DNA of 64,000 nucleotides from Diadema setosum (taxonomy: Eukaryota; Echinodermata; Echinoidea; Diadematoida; Diadematidae). Made by a program: the position numbers and the translations under genes. The notes under the pieces are model-generated. The model was given only the letters and a program-made list of their open reading frames with translations, was not told where the DNA came from and made no database searches. The DNA lies in assembly GCF_964275005.1 (NCBI RefSeq), contig NC_092696.1, positions 28,152,953 to 28,216,952 of the forward strand, given 5' to 3'. Of the stretch, positions 1 through 11,700 are shown in pieces; the first letter of the stretch is position 1, and every line of letters starts with the position of its first letter.

Positions 1-1191
1 ATATTGATTGATTAGAAGATTATGTGTTTAAGATTGTATGTGGTTTGCCTCACAACATATATATAAAAATATGTGTACATTGTAGTTTTAGTTCTTGGAC
101 AGTCAACACTGAACAGCTGCAGTGTGATTATATCCTGTATTCAAAAGAACACAGTGCCACAGGCATAGAAAAAAAAATAAATACACTCATCAATGCTTCT
201 GCTGTGTACATTTAACAACACCTTTCACTGTTGCTTTATATCTGCCCGTTTTGTATAATCATTAATTAATTATTTTTGTATCATATTGATAGGTATGTTC
301 AAAAGTTTAATCACTGTACTTTTCATTTTTGTAACTGTTCTTTTAATTCGGGTGGGGGGGGGGGAAGAGGAGGGGAGACATTTATCTTGACCCTTTGACC
401 CTGTGGTCAAGGCCAATCCAGTCCATCTGAATGTAAATGAAGGCCAATGATGATGATAGAATACTAGTAGTAATGGTTTGAAAGAGTGGAGGCATTCCAG
501 TTGACTACTCACTGCAGTCAACTTGCTTTGCTTTCAATTGATTTGTAAGTTTTAATCATTCACAAACTGCCACTCAGCCCACGTCAGTTACATTATGTAC
601 TCGGTGGATTCAGTTTTATCTTGAACCCCAAGTCTTGCATCATTTCAGGATCAAATTGCACAACCAACTGACAGATCTCTTACGTTAATAATTGCGTGCC
701 CTCTCAGCACCCACAATGCTGCATCATCATGTGACACAAATTCTCTCTTTTGCCTTGTGCTGTTCAACATTCTTAAACCTGTTGCATATGATGGACTGTT
801 CGATTCATATTACATGATTGTTCAGTGAAGAGCTTACGTGTATAAATGGAAAGGTTGAGTGTTGTTTTCTATTACAAATGTGATTCAAGTGGTTTTCTGA
901 GTGGTTTGGTTTTCCACTGACAAGCTGTATTGTCTGATGAGGAGAACTGGGATTGTATCCTATTGTGTAACCTGTGAGTGGAACTAGTCTCAGTTTCTGT
1001 GTATGTTCATTGTGAAAACCTTGTTGAGGTTCTCGTGGAAATCCTCTTGCAGGTATTGCACATTGTCCGTTGATGCAGCGAAACCAAAATCATGGTCGTG
1101 ACCTGTTTTTAACCTGTGCAGAATGGGTTCAGTGGGTACCATGCATTGGAAAGGATGAGTGAAGACTATGTATATCCTCACTTATAAGACA

Positions 1192-1613
1192 GGGCTCCAC
1201 ACTAACCTTTTTTTTTGGGTGTCCCGATGGGGCCACCAAAATCATCAATTTCAAATTTTTGGTGGCCCAAGAGAAAAATTTGGTGGCCCGAAAAAAAAAA
1301 ATTAAAAGTCTTTTTTTTTTAATAAATCAAATATTTAAGTTTTATCATAGTAAGAATTGGAAGCTGGATATATCTACTCATTGGAAACCTCAACAAACTC
1401 GCAACACTCACTCTCAGGCACTCATCCAGTCCTTTTTATCCATCCTTTAAACAAATTTAACTGCTAATTTCCGGCGCAAAAAAAGTTACTTTTCAAAAAA
1501 TTTTGGTGGCCCTTGGTGGGCCACCAAATTTGGCTTTTTAAAAAAAAATTGGTGGCCCGACTTTCATTTTTGGTGGCCCCGGGCCACTGGGCCACCGTTA
1601 GTGTCGAGCCCTG
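1192..1613. mobile_element. Short hAT-like MITE with ggccaccaaa subterminal repeats
   Basis: The ends are inverted copies: cagggctccacactaac on the left and gttagtgtcgagccctg on the right. The interior is filled with inverted GGTGGCCC/GGGCCACC units and A/T runs. ATAAGA flanks both sides, a possible short target duplication. The same termini bound the large element at 29040-34151 and the left side of 9365-10912. No protein is encoded. Confidence 0.75.
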
Positions 1614-2125
1614 CATAAGACATGAGTGTGGATTGCAAAGAGAAAACGAAATGTTTCAGCTTATTTTTATAATTTCTATGATAATGAAATAATAATAGTT
1701 GATAGCTTTAGGGCCCCTTTTCCACCGGATACAAAGCACTATGAGATGTCATCCCTGGTCGCCATAGGAGACAATCATATACAAATTACCAGACAGTGAA
1801 AAGTCCAAGGCATATCGGGATAGCAATCTTTTTAATTGCACATTCAAGAATCTACATTTTGATGTTCTTGAATCATCTTGTAGAAAAAAAAAATCAGTGA
1901 CAAGATACCAACTGAAACATTCTTAAGACTTTTTGAAGGTTTTGGCCAGTCTTGAGTGCTGTTAAACCAGAAACATGAAACTTTTGTGAATTAGAGCTGA
2001 TGGCCTATATTGCAGCATGAGACTTTCTCAAAAAGCCACTGGCATTCAGTGCATCGTGAAGACAAACACTTTCACGAAATTTGCGAAAGTTTCATGCACG
2101 CAAACATTTCTGGTTTTATTGTATA

Positions 2126-2337
2126 CTGTAAAAGTGGATATTTTTTGCGGTGTTGAAATTTTCGTGCATTTCGCGCAACCAGAAACCACCGCTAAAATAA
2201 CAGCATGCGAATATTTTTGCTAGCCATATGTTCCTGTGCGTGACGTCTTGATTCCGTGGAATTAAAAACATGCGAAAACGCTTCTTACCCGGACAAGCGC
2301 GAAAAATTAGACATGCAAAAATAATCCACTTTTACAG
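2126..2337. mobile_element. TA-flanked MITE (CTGTAAAAGTGGAT termini)
   Basis: A 212-bp segment with inverted ends (ctgtaaaagtggata on the left, atccacttttacag on the right) and TA on each side, typical of Tc1/mariner-type non-autonomous elements. The interior is rich in cgcg, gcgaaa and tttcgcg words. Decayed single-ended copies of the motif lie at about 12795 and 12908. Confidence 0.75.
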
Positions 2338-2725
2338 TAGTCAGAATTGCCAGGTCTACAAACTGTACTCTGTCTCAGTTGAAGGCAACTTAATATGGAT
2401 TAGGATCTCCCCAATCACACATCCATGTAATACATGTATTTTTGCTTCCTGAGTGTTCAAGGCAGTAGTCCCCTTCTTTCAGCAGCTATTGGTAAACATA
2501 ACGATGATATGAAAGCATTATCCCATACAGATCAGTTAATGTCTCAACCTGTAGCTTAGAATCATCAACCAGAAAATTATTCAGGGTATAACACACATCC
2601 ATTTCACTTCCCACATGATGTGAGGTCCATAGCCATTCAGTCGTTGACCATTGAAAAATATTCAGTCGATAACCGTTGAAGAATTTTCGTGTCTCTCTCC
2701 CCCTCCCCTCCCTTTCCTCACTCAG

Positions 2726-5700
2726 GTGTGCCCATCATACCCCCCTACGGTGATAGTGCCAAAGTCCATCGACGACGACACCCTGGTGCAGTCGGCGGCG
2801 TTCCGGCATGGAGGCAGATTTCCCGTGCTCAGCTACATGCATGCATCTCAAAAGGTGGGTCCCAAGTCGCAGCTTGCGATAGAAAAAATTTTTCAACACG
2901 TAAACTGATATATTTCGGTGCTTAAATACGTCGATGTAGGACAATTTGTCAATCAGTTACAAAGAAAACATTTTGACGGAAGAATTTCATGTATCTGAAT
3001 AATTATGCAGTACCCGCTGCATGCTATAAGGATTAGAGCCACAACTTGCTGTCAGGCGGAAGCCCGATGGTGTTGAAGATGGCACCTGTCTGGAGATCAG
3101 GAGGCCGTAGGTTCAAATCCTGTTCAAGTATGTACAAGTTGTATGCCCATTATTTTTTTTTTTCATGGCTATTACTGAAACACTGATCGGTTCAGTGCTT
3201 GTTTACGTTGATGTAGGGCAATTTGTCAATCAGTTGCAACTTAAACCGATTGCCAGTCAGACTTGGTATTTCCCTTCAGAGTTGATGCATGGCACACCCT
3301 GTCTGCTGGGTGAGCAGTGAGTTAAACAGGGGATTATTACGCTCCTAACAACTTTATAGAGACATGAAGAGCTCCATTGTGTAATTTGAGAATCTGAAGC
3401 GTTTATGTTGAGAAATTAAAACACCACAACGATATAGAAAGTAGATGCGGTGAGTGACTGCAGGAACTGTAGTGTGAATGGGGGATTTATGAAACTCTTC
3501 AGAAATGAAGAGAACATCAGCTCAGAATACATTATCAGTGTCACACAATCCATCATTTTCTTCATGTCAATGTCCCATCTTGGTTTGAATGAATGAAAAC
3601 ACACAGACTCATGCTGATGTATGTGATCACAGTCAACTTTGCCTATAATCCAAGGTGACAGTGCTTATTTCAAATAATCTGCCGAGTCAAAAATAAGTCA
3701 CAACTATTCACATTCATAGCCCTATGTCTGGTGTTCCTCTGTGCACGTAGAAGTCAAGTATTGCCTACGTGTAGGCCAGTGCAATCTCCTCATCAGTCCT
3801 GTAACGATTGACTTCAGTCTAGTTGACTATAATACTGGATCAATGCCATGCATTTTGCAAGGTTTTTAGTTTTGTGAATTCTGTATAAAGTGTGAACCTG
3901 TTGGAGACGGGCTGATTTTGCTACAACACACATTTCCCATAGACACTTGCCTGAGTATACATACAGCACTCGGGACTCAACGGGTCAATTGTGTATTTAA
4001 TAATACATGCAGTGGCAGATCCAGGAGAGGGTGCAGCGGGTGTGCGCGCCCCCCATTATTGTTTTGTTAAGACAAAAGAAATAAGAAGAAAAAAATGGAG
4101 GAAGGCACGTTGGCCTCCCGTTTACAGAATTCCTGGATCTGACCCTGACATGTACATGTGATCTCTTTTCTTGACATAAATGCAGTGATTGTTGGGAAGT
4201 CCCAATTTGCAAAAAGATTAGACTCACTAAATGCATGCTACATACAGTTGTATAGAGCATTTCTTATTTCATTGTCGTGATTCATGACTGCGGAGTTCAA
4301 CCAATCTTGTGTAAGCTTTTCTTCTGAGACCCAATTTGTGAAGCATAATGATATCCAACACAGTCTAAAGATGCTTTAATAATCACCCATTCTGTCAATT
4401 GACCAACCCGAGTCCACCCCCTTACCTATGTTGCTAGCCATGGCATGTACATGTACACTAGATGATCCTCCTCCTTCTGATTGGCCAAACCTCGGAAGGT
4501 TTTAAACTGACACAGGTCTTGACATTAGCAGTGGCATAGTGGCCAAAATTTGATGTTGGGCCTCCAAACTTTCAAAAGCACATTTTTTAATGGCCCGATC
4601 GAGCAACTGAGATTAAAACAAATCTTTATAGCTACATTTTCTTAAGTTTTAGCATCACTACAGTTCTCTTTTGGGCTACCAACATTTCAAATTCAAGGAT
4701 TTTTGAGTAGTGGCCAGGACTGGCCATCATTAAAAAAAGTTAGTGTCTCGTCTTGTGACAAGAATTCTTTGCCTCCATTCCACCTTCAGACTGTTATCCT
4801 ACGCAGCGGCCAGCCAATGACGGGAACTAACACCAAGCGCAGCAAGGATGACGAGAGACTCCTAAATGCCGCCCTCAGTGTTGGCAAACGGGGCTACATC
4901 ATCGACACGCGCTCGATCAACGCAGCCATGGCAGCGAGAACGAAAGGTTTGTTTGTTTGTTTGTTTTTTGTAGATGGTCCTCTCTGTGCATGAATTCTAG
5001 TTACCTCTGCCAAGAAAGGAGGTTAAGTTTTCATCGGCATTGGTTTGTTAGTTTGTTTGTTTGTTTGTCTGTGTGCAAAATAACAAAAAAAATAATTTGT
5101 TGACGGATTTGCATTAAACTTGCAGGAAAAATTGATAATGACACAAAAAACAGATGATCAAATTTTGGTATTAAATAATCTAGACATTTTTATGGATTTT
5201 GGAAGGATCTTTTTACCTTTTCGCAGATAGGGCAAATGAACTTAAGAGTTCAAGCTAGGCATTTTTGAGGTTTGCATACGCGCTCTAAAGTTTGTGCCCT
5301 GCTCTGGCAAGGGACTGCATAACTGGAAGCTGATAACATAACAAAACCTTCTATATCTAAAGTCCGCGGCATACAAATTTTTAAGGTGATTAGGTCCCCT
5401 GCGTAAGAAATAGTTATGTTGGCAAAACCTGTTCCCTTGTTTTAATCACCTGTTGATATCACTTGAGACTTCTAAACAACAACCTAAAAAGGTATGCTGA
5501 GTATTAAGGTCTTTATTTCTAATCAAATGTAGATGTTCAAATACTGTAAAACACAATATATTCGTGGTATGAAATTCTTGCCAATTGCCACTGGCATTCA
5601 ATGCATATAGTGCAGACAAGAACTTTCGCATGCATTCAAATTTCTTGAATCTTGCCTCTCACAAAATTCACAAATTTAACCCGTTCAGGACAAGTCCCGA

Positions 5701-8700
5701 GTATACTCGGGCTGGTGTCTATGGGGAATGCATGTTGTAGCAAAATCAAACCGTCCTCAATGGGTAAAAATGCACCCGATTGTTCTTCGTTTTACAGTAT
5801 ACCTTTTTGCTGTCTACTTTTAAATGAAGCCAGATAAAATTTGAACCAAACTCTAAATGCCTGGTGGAAAACTCATGTGAAAAGAAATGTTTCTCCACAA
5901 AAATGCAGACTATTTCAAGTATGTTTTTATGCCTCCGCCACGAAGTGGTGCCGGAGGCATTATGTTTTCGGGTTGTCCGTCCGTCCGTCCGTACGTCCGT
6001 ACGTCCGTACGTCCGTACGTACGTCCGTCCGCTTTCGTTTACGCGATAACTTGAGTAATATTTACTGGAATTTTACCAAACTTGGTCCAAGTATGAAGTA
6101 TGATGGGGCAATTATTTGATTAGATTTTGGGTGAAATCGGCTGAAGGTCAAAGGTCAAAGGTCAAGGTCAAATCATGAAATTGTACCGTTTACGTGATAA
6201 CTCAAGACTGGATGGAGCAAATGTCACCAAACTTTGTTGGAGGATGATGTATGATGGGACAATTACTTGATTAGTTTTTCAGTGAAATCGGACAGAGGTC
6301 AAAGGTCAAAGATCAAGGTCAAATCCTAAAATTTATCTGTTTACGTGATAACTCAAAACTGGATGAAGCAGCTTTCACCAAACTTGGTCCAAGGATGATG
6401 TATGATGGGACAATTAGTTGAGTAGATTTTAGTGACATTGGCAAGAGGTCAAAGGTCAAAAGGTCAAGGTCAAATGCTACAAATGTTGCAATTTCCCCCA
6501 TATCTATGCAATGCCCGAAGGTATTTTCTTGAAACTTGGTGTGGACATGTACTACTGCGTAAAGATTCTCCAGAGAGAGTTTCATGTCATAAGGTCAAAG
6601 GTCAAAAGGTCAAAGGTTAGGTGAAAATGTTGCAATATTACTTTTCTCTCAAATGCTTCAATGTATCTTTGTGGAACTTGGTACATATGCATGTACTGTC
6701 TGGCAGGGATTATCTAGGGAATTTAGGGGTCATGGGTCAATAGTCAGGGGTCAAAGGTCAAGGTCAACTCCTCAAAATTGTACTATTTCCCTCATATACT
6801 AGTATATGCAATGCTTGCATTATTAGTTTCAAAACTTAATACATGCATTACCTAATGGAGATTCTCCGGGAAATTTCCAGCCAGAAGGTCAAAGGTTAAG
6901 GGTCAAAGGCCAGGTTTCAATGCCCCCCCCCCAAAAAAAAAAACACAAAAAAATATATATTTTGTACCGTCATCACACTCTTTCTTCGTACCTTGGAAAT
7001 TACTCATTGCATAAACTTTCCCAAATTCCCCAAATATGTGTACCTGCACTCTTAGAAAATTATAGCAAACCCAGTTCAAGACATTTCTGACAAACCTGTC
7101 ATTTCAATATTTTGCCAGTTATGTGAAACTGTCATGGATCACACATTGTGAAGACATTGTACTATATGCCTATTGGGAGAATCATACATTATGGCGGAGG
7201 CATCAGTCGCCATAGCGACATTTCTAGTTTTTTAATTCTTTTTCAATGTGTGTTGACAGGAGGTGGTTTTGAAACTGAGGTAAACTACCCACAGTGGAGA
7301 CGAGTCAACAAACCTCTGGATAAACCAAGCATTCTTCAGGAATCCCTGACAAAGTTGCTAGAAGGTGAGGTGATTATGGCAGAGAGTATCAACAGATGCA
7401 CTCATTTTCATTTAGCCCGTTTGGGATGAGTCCCGAGTATACTTGGGCAAGTGTCTGTGGGAAATGCATGTTGTAGCAAAATCAAGCCATCCTCAACTGG
7501 TTAAGCTGACATTATGTCCACCATCATTAATCTAAGCTGTCAAGCCCTTGGGTAATTTAGATGCAGAAATCTTCATCTCAACCTCATTTTGCAACTCTGA
7601 AATTTCACTTCATTTGTTGTACTATTAAAAGAAATACTCATAGATTGAACTTTACAATGAATTTAGATAAAATCTGAATTTTAAGAAAAAAAAAATGAAA
7701 TTGCCAATTTGAGAGAGAGCAAAACCAGGAACTACAATGTGTTGGCAATTTAAGGATCTTTGATAAATTGACCAATCCAGAGGCTTTTGAAAATTTGAAA
7801 ATGTTGCAATTGGAACAAACAGTTCTACATGTACATGAAAATCAAATTGAAATGACTCCAATGAATCTGTAGTCTACCCTATGAAACACTCACAAGGAAT
7901 AATAATGCGGAAATACAGCAGTAGACTATAGAAGTTAAGAGTATGAGATTTAATTGCTTAAATCTACAGTATTGTTATCACAACAATTATTTGATTCAAG
8001 CAAAATACTGCAATAATGATGAAAATAAAGATGTTACTGTGCAGTCCTGCTTAAAAATTTCTTTAAGTGTACCCTCTCCTTTATTCATTCATTTATTCAT
8101 TCAATTTTAATTTTAATTTCCAAAGAATATGTATTAGTAGTTCAAATGTCAAGATGTAAGTACATTACTTAGAAATGCATCTTGGTTCATGAAAGACTGA
8201 ATATTGGATATTGCCTTGTATTGCTATACAGGTTTAAGCATGTGATAAAAAATTCAATTTTTTCAATTTTCATGAAAGACAGATTTCACAAGGTTGACTA
8301 CAAGCAAACTTCAATCTCTGAAGTATTTCTGCACATCATTGTATAGTATCAGAATATGAGAAAGTCTTCTCTGAATGAAACAATATATTTTAGGTATGGA
8401 CTGGCAACAATTGTTGCAGTGTGCTTATTTAGCATATTTAGCCTTTGTTTTGTATGAATTGCTTGAAGCTGTTGTGTGTTCATGACTTGTAAGTTGTAAT
8501 ATATCTATTGTATGCACCATTATTTTGTTGGGGGGGGGGGATGTATTCTGTTGAAATGATGACTAGTGTAAAACATGATACAGTCAACTTCGGATACCTC
8601 GACGTCGGATAAGCCGAATATCACTTACCTCGGGGGCAAAATGAAAGTCCCGATTGTTCCTATGGAGTTTCCGTGTATTAAAATTCGCGTAGCTCGAAGA

Positions 8701-11700
8701 AATAACTCGAAGTTCGGTTACCTCGAAGTGAAATCTACTGTCCCGATCTTAATTAACTTATTGTTTTTCCCAGCATGTAGCTCGAATCGAATTGCAACAT
8801 CACTCAGCATCTCCGATTAAGCGCGCGTGAACAGCGAAGAAGACATGTCACAAATCTTTTCACACTCGACTGTAAATATTCCCGACCAACACAATCGCGC
8901 GCCCAAAGAAATACCCGGTACACAGCTGACAAGAAAAATCCCCAACACCTACCTACACACGTACACGGTATGCACATAGCACCCTTGCCAATGGAGTGCT
9001 TACGATAGCACTACGCTCTGCCCATCATCTTCTTTTCTTTAACCACTGTGTTTTAATTCTTGATCATGATAGTCATACCGCGCGCGTAGATTTCTAAACC
9101 GTCGTGGCGCACCTGCTTAGGTGTTGGGTGTTGACAGTTATATTTTTGGCATTAATCACGGTCCACTGTCCAAACATCAATCTCCTGCGTAGTGCCATTT
9201 TTTAACTTTTTTTTTTTGCCTTTCACGAAGTATGTTTCATTTATTCTTCCCCGAGAACGCAAGCACAGATTTTTTTTATATTTTTTTTTCAGCAATGCGA
9301 TTATGAAAATATTGTGGAACATGATGTGGAAGTATAGGCCGAGCATGATAAAGAATAGAATAGACAGGGCTCCACACTAACTTTTATCGGGCCACCAGTA
9401 TCACTGATCTTTATTTTTTGGTGGTCGAATTTACTCGAAATTAAAATTAGAAAATCCAATCATCTTATTTTGAGTTTTAAGATTTAGCAAATAGGCGTAT
9501 AGATTATTATAAAAGTTGATGCCTAAAAATTTAGGAAGTCAAAACTTACGTTTGAAATGAAAAAGTGGGAGCATTATTGCCGACATCTGTTAGCTCCGAC
9601 ATTTGTTTTAGCATTGTAAAGAACCGAAAGTTACCGTTATTCATTTCTTATTGTAAAAGCAATCATCCAACATTTATTAGTCTGTTAGCACCTTACGGAG
9701 CCGAATATTACCGTTAATCATTTTTAATGTAAAAGCAAACAACAGACATTCATTTTAGCATCTTACGGAGCTGAATGCTATCCTTATCCATTTCCAAACG
9801 TGAAAGCAAACATCCGCTATTTGTTTCAGCATCTAACTGAGCGGATTAATACCGTTAATCATTTCCAAATGTAAAAGCAACAATCTGTCATTTATTTTTG
9901 CATCGTACGAAGCAGAATATTACCGTGATTCATTTCAAACATACGACATTTGTTTTATCATCGTACGGAGCCGAAATTTACTGCTGTCCACTTCCGAAAG
10001 TGAAATGAATCATCTGAGAATATTATTTTATCATCGTACGGAGCCGAATGTTACTGTTTTTCATTTTTGAACGTCGAAGCTGACATCAGACGTTTATTTT
10101 ACCATCAAACGTAGCTGAATATTACTGTTATTCATTTCGAAATGTAATAGCAAATATCCAATACTTTTTTTAGCATCATATGGGGCAGAATATTACTGCT
10201 ATTCACTTTCAAACATGCCTAACGTAAAAGCAATCATTCGAGATGTATTTTAGCATCTTCCGGAGCTGAATGTTATTGCCATTTACTTTCGATCGTAAAA
10301 GCAAACATCCAGCATTTATTTTATCATCGTAAGGAGTTGAATGTTATTGTTACTCATTTCCGAACGTCAAAGCAAACATCAAACATTAATTTTACCATTG
10401 AACGCAGCTGAATGTTACTGTTATTCATTTCGAAATTTAAAAGCAAACATCAGACAGTTATTTTAGCATCGTATGGAGCAGAATGTTATTGGAACTTCCG
10501 AACATAAAAGCGATCATCTGACATTTATTTCAGCATCTTCCGGAGCCGAATGTTATTGCTATTTCCTTTCGAAAGTATAAGGAAACATCCGACACTTATC
10601 TAACCATCGTACGGAGTTGAATATTGTTTTTCATTTCCGAACGTCAAAGCAAATATTTGACATTTATTTCAGCGTCTTCCGGAGCCGAATGTTGTCCTTA
10701 ATCATTTCCGAACGCAAAATCAAATATCTGACATTAGTTTTAGCACCATACGGTGCTGAGTCTTATCGTTTTTCATTTCCAAAAGTATGAGCAAACATCC
10801 GACATTTATTTTAGTATCTTACGGAGCCGATTGTTACCGCTATTCATTTTCAAAAGTAAAGGCAAACATCCGACTTTTTTGGTGGCGCGATAGGGCCACC
10901 AAAATCTTAATTTCTGATATTCTGATTTCAATTCCGATTATCATTCAATTCATTCATATAACATATCGATTCAATTCCAATTGATAAGCATGCAAACAAT
11001 CGGTAGGCACTATAACAGATACCATGTTGAAAATCGATAAACGTCGGATAAGTCGAAGAAAATTCGACGTACGTACGCGTACCTCGAATTTCGCGTACCT
11101 CGAATTTCACGTACCTCGAACCATTTTCTTCAGTCCCGACAAATTCGAGGTATCCGGAGTTGACTGTATATTTGCAGCATGAAAATTTCGCGAATTGGAG
11201 CCGACGGCCTTTCTTGCAGCATGAAATTTTCACAAATTGCCACTGGCTTCCCATGCATATTGAGTAGGCAAGAAATTTCGCATGCATTTTAATTTTGCGA
11301 ATGTTTGCGCTCGCGAAATCCGCAAAATTAGAATGCACGTGAACATTCTTCGTTTTACAGTATTGATAACATTCAATTTTCTCTCTCCTTCAGCTTGTAT
11401 GGATACCGGTTGTTCCTCAGACAAGTGGATCAGTCGGCTGACAAACTGTGGCTGGCTTCACCATGTAAAGGAGACGCTCACCACAGCATGCCTGGTGGCC
11501 CAGTGTGTAGACAGAGAGAGTGAGTTCAATACTGTACAGTATGTCCCCCCCCCCCCCCCCCCCAAAAAAAAAAAAAAAAAAAAATTACAGTCAGATTTTC
11601 GCATTGATAATACCTAATGTGATTAAATTGTCCAAATACTACTTCAGGGTCTTGAAATATAACAGCTTAGCTCTACTGTGCAGAAAACCCCATTCAATTT

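Larger units (their letters stand above)
1..2725. other. MTMR9 intron (5' end of window)
   Basis: No exon-like reading frame with splice sites was found. The first exon in view opens in the middle of the protein with an acceptor at 2724-2725, so this stretch is read as intron. It holds two MITEs (1192-1613 and 2126-2337); the rest is unremarkable AT-rich sequence. Confidence 0.6.

Noticed and set aside
3075..3125. tRNA-like sequence (also 45185-45260, minus strand)
   Set aside because: Repeated in two places within a larger shared body and with an imperfect anticodon loop and D arm; a SINE head, not a functional tRNA gene.
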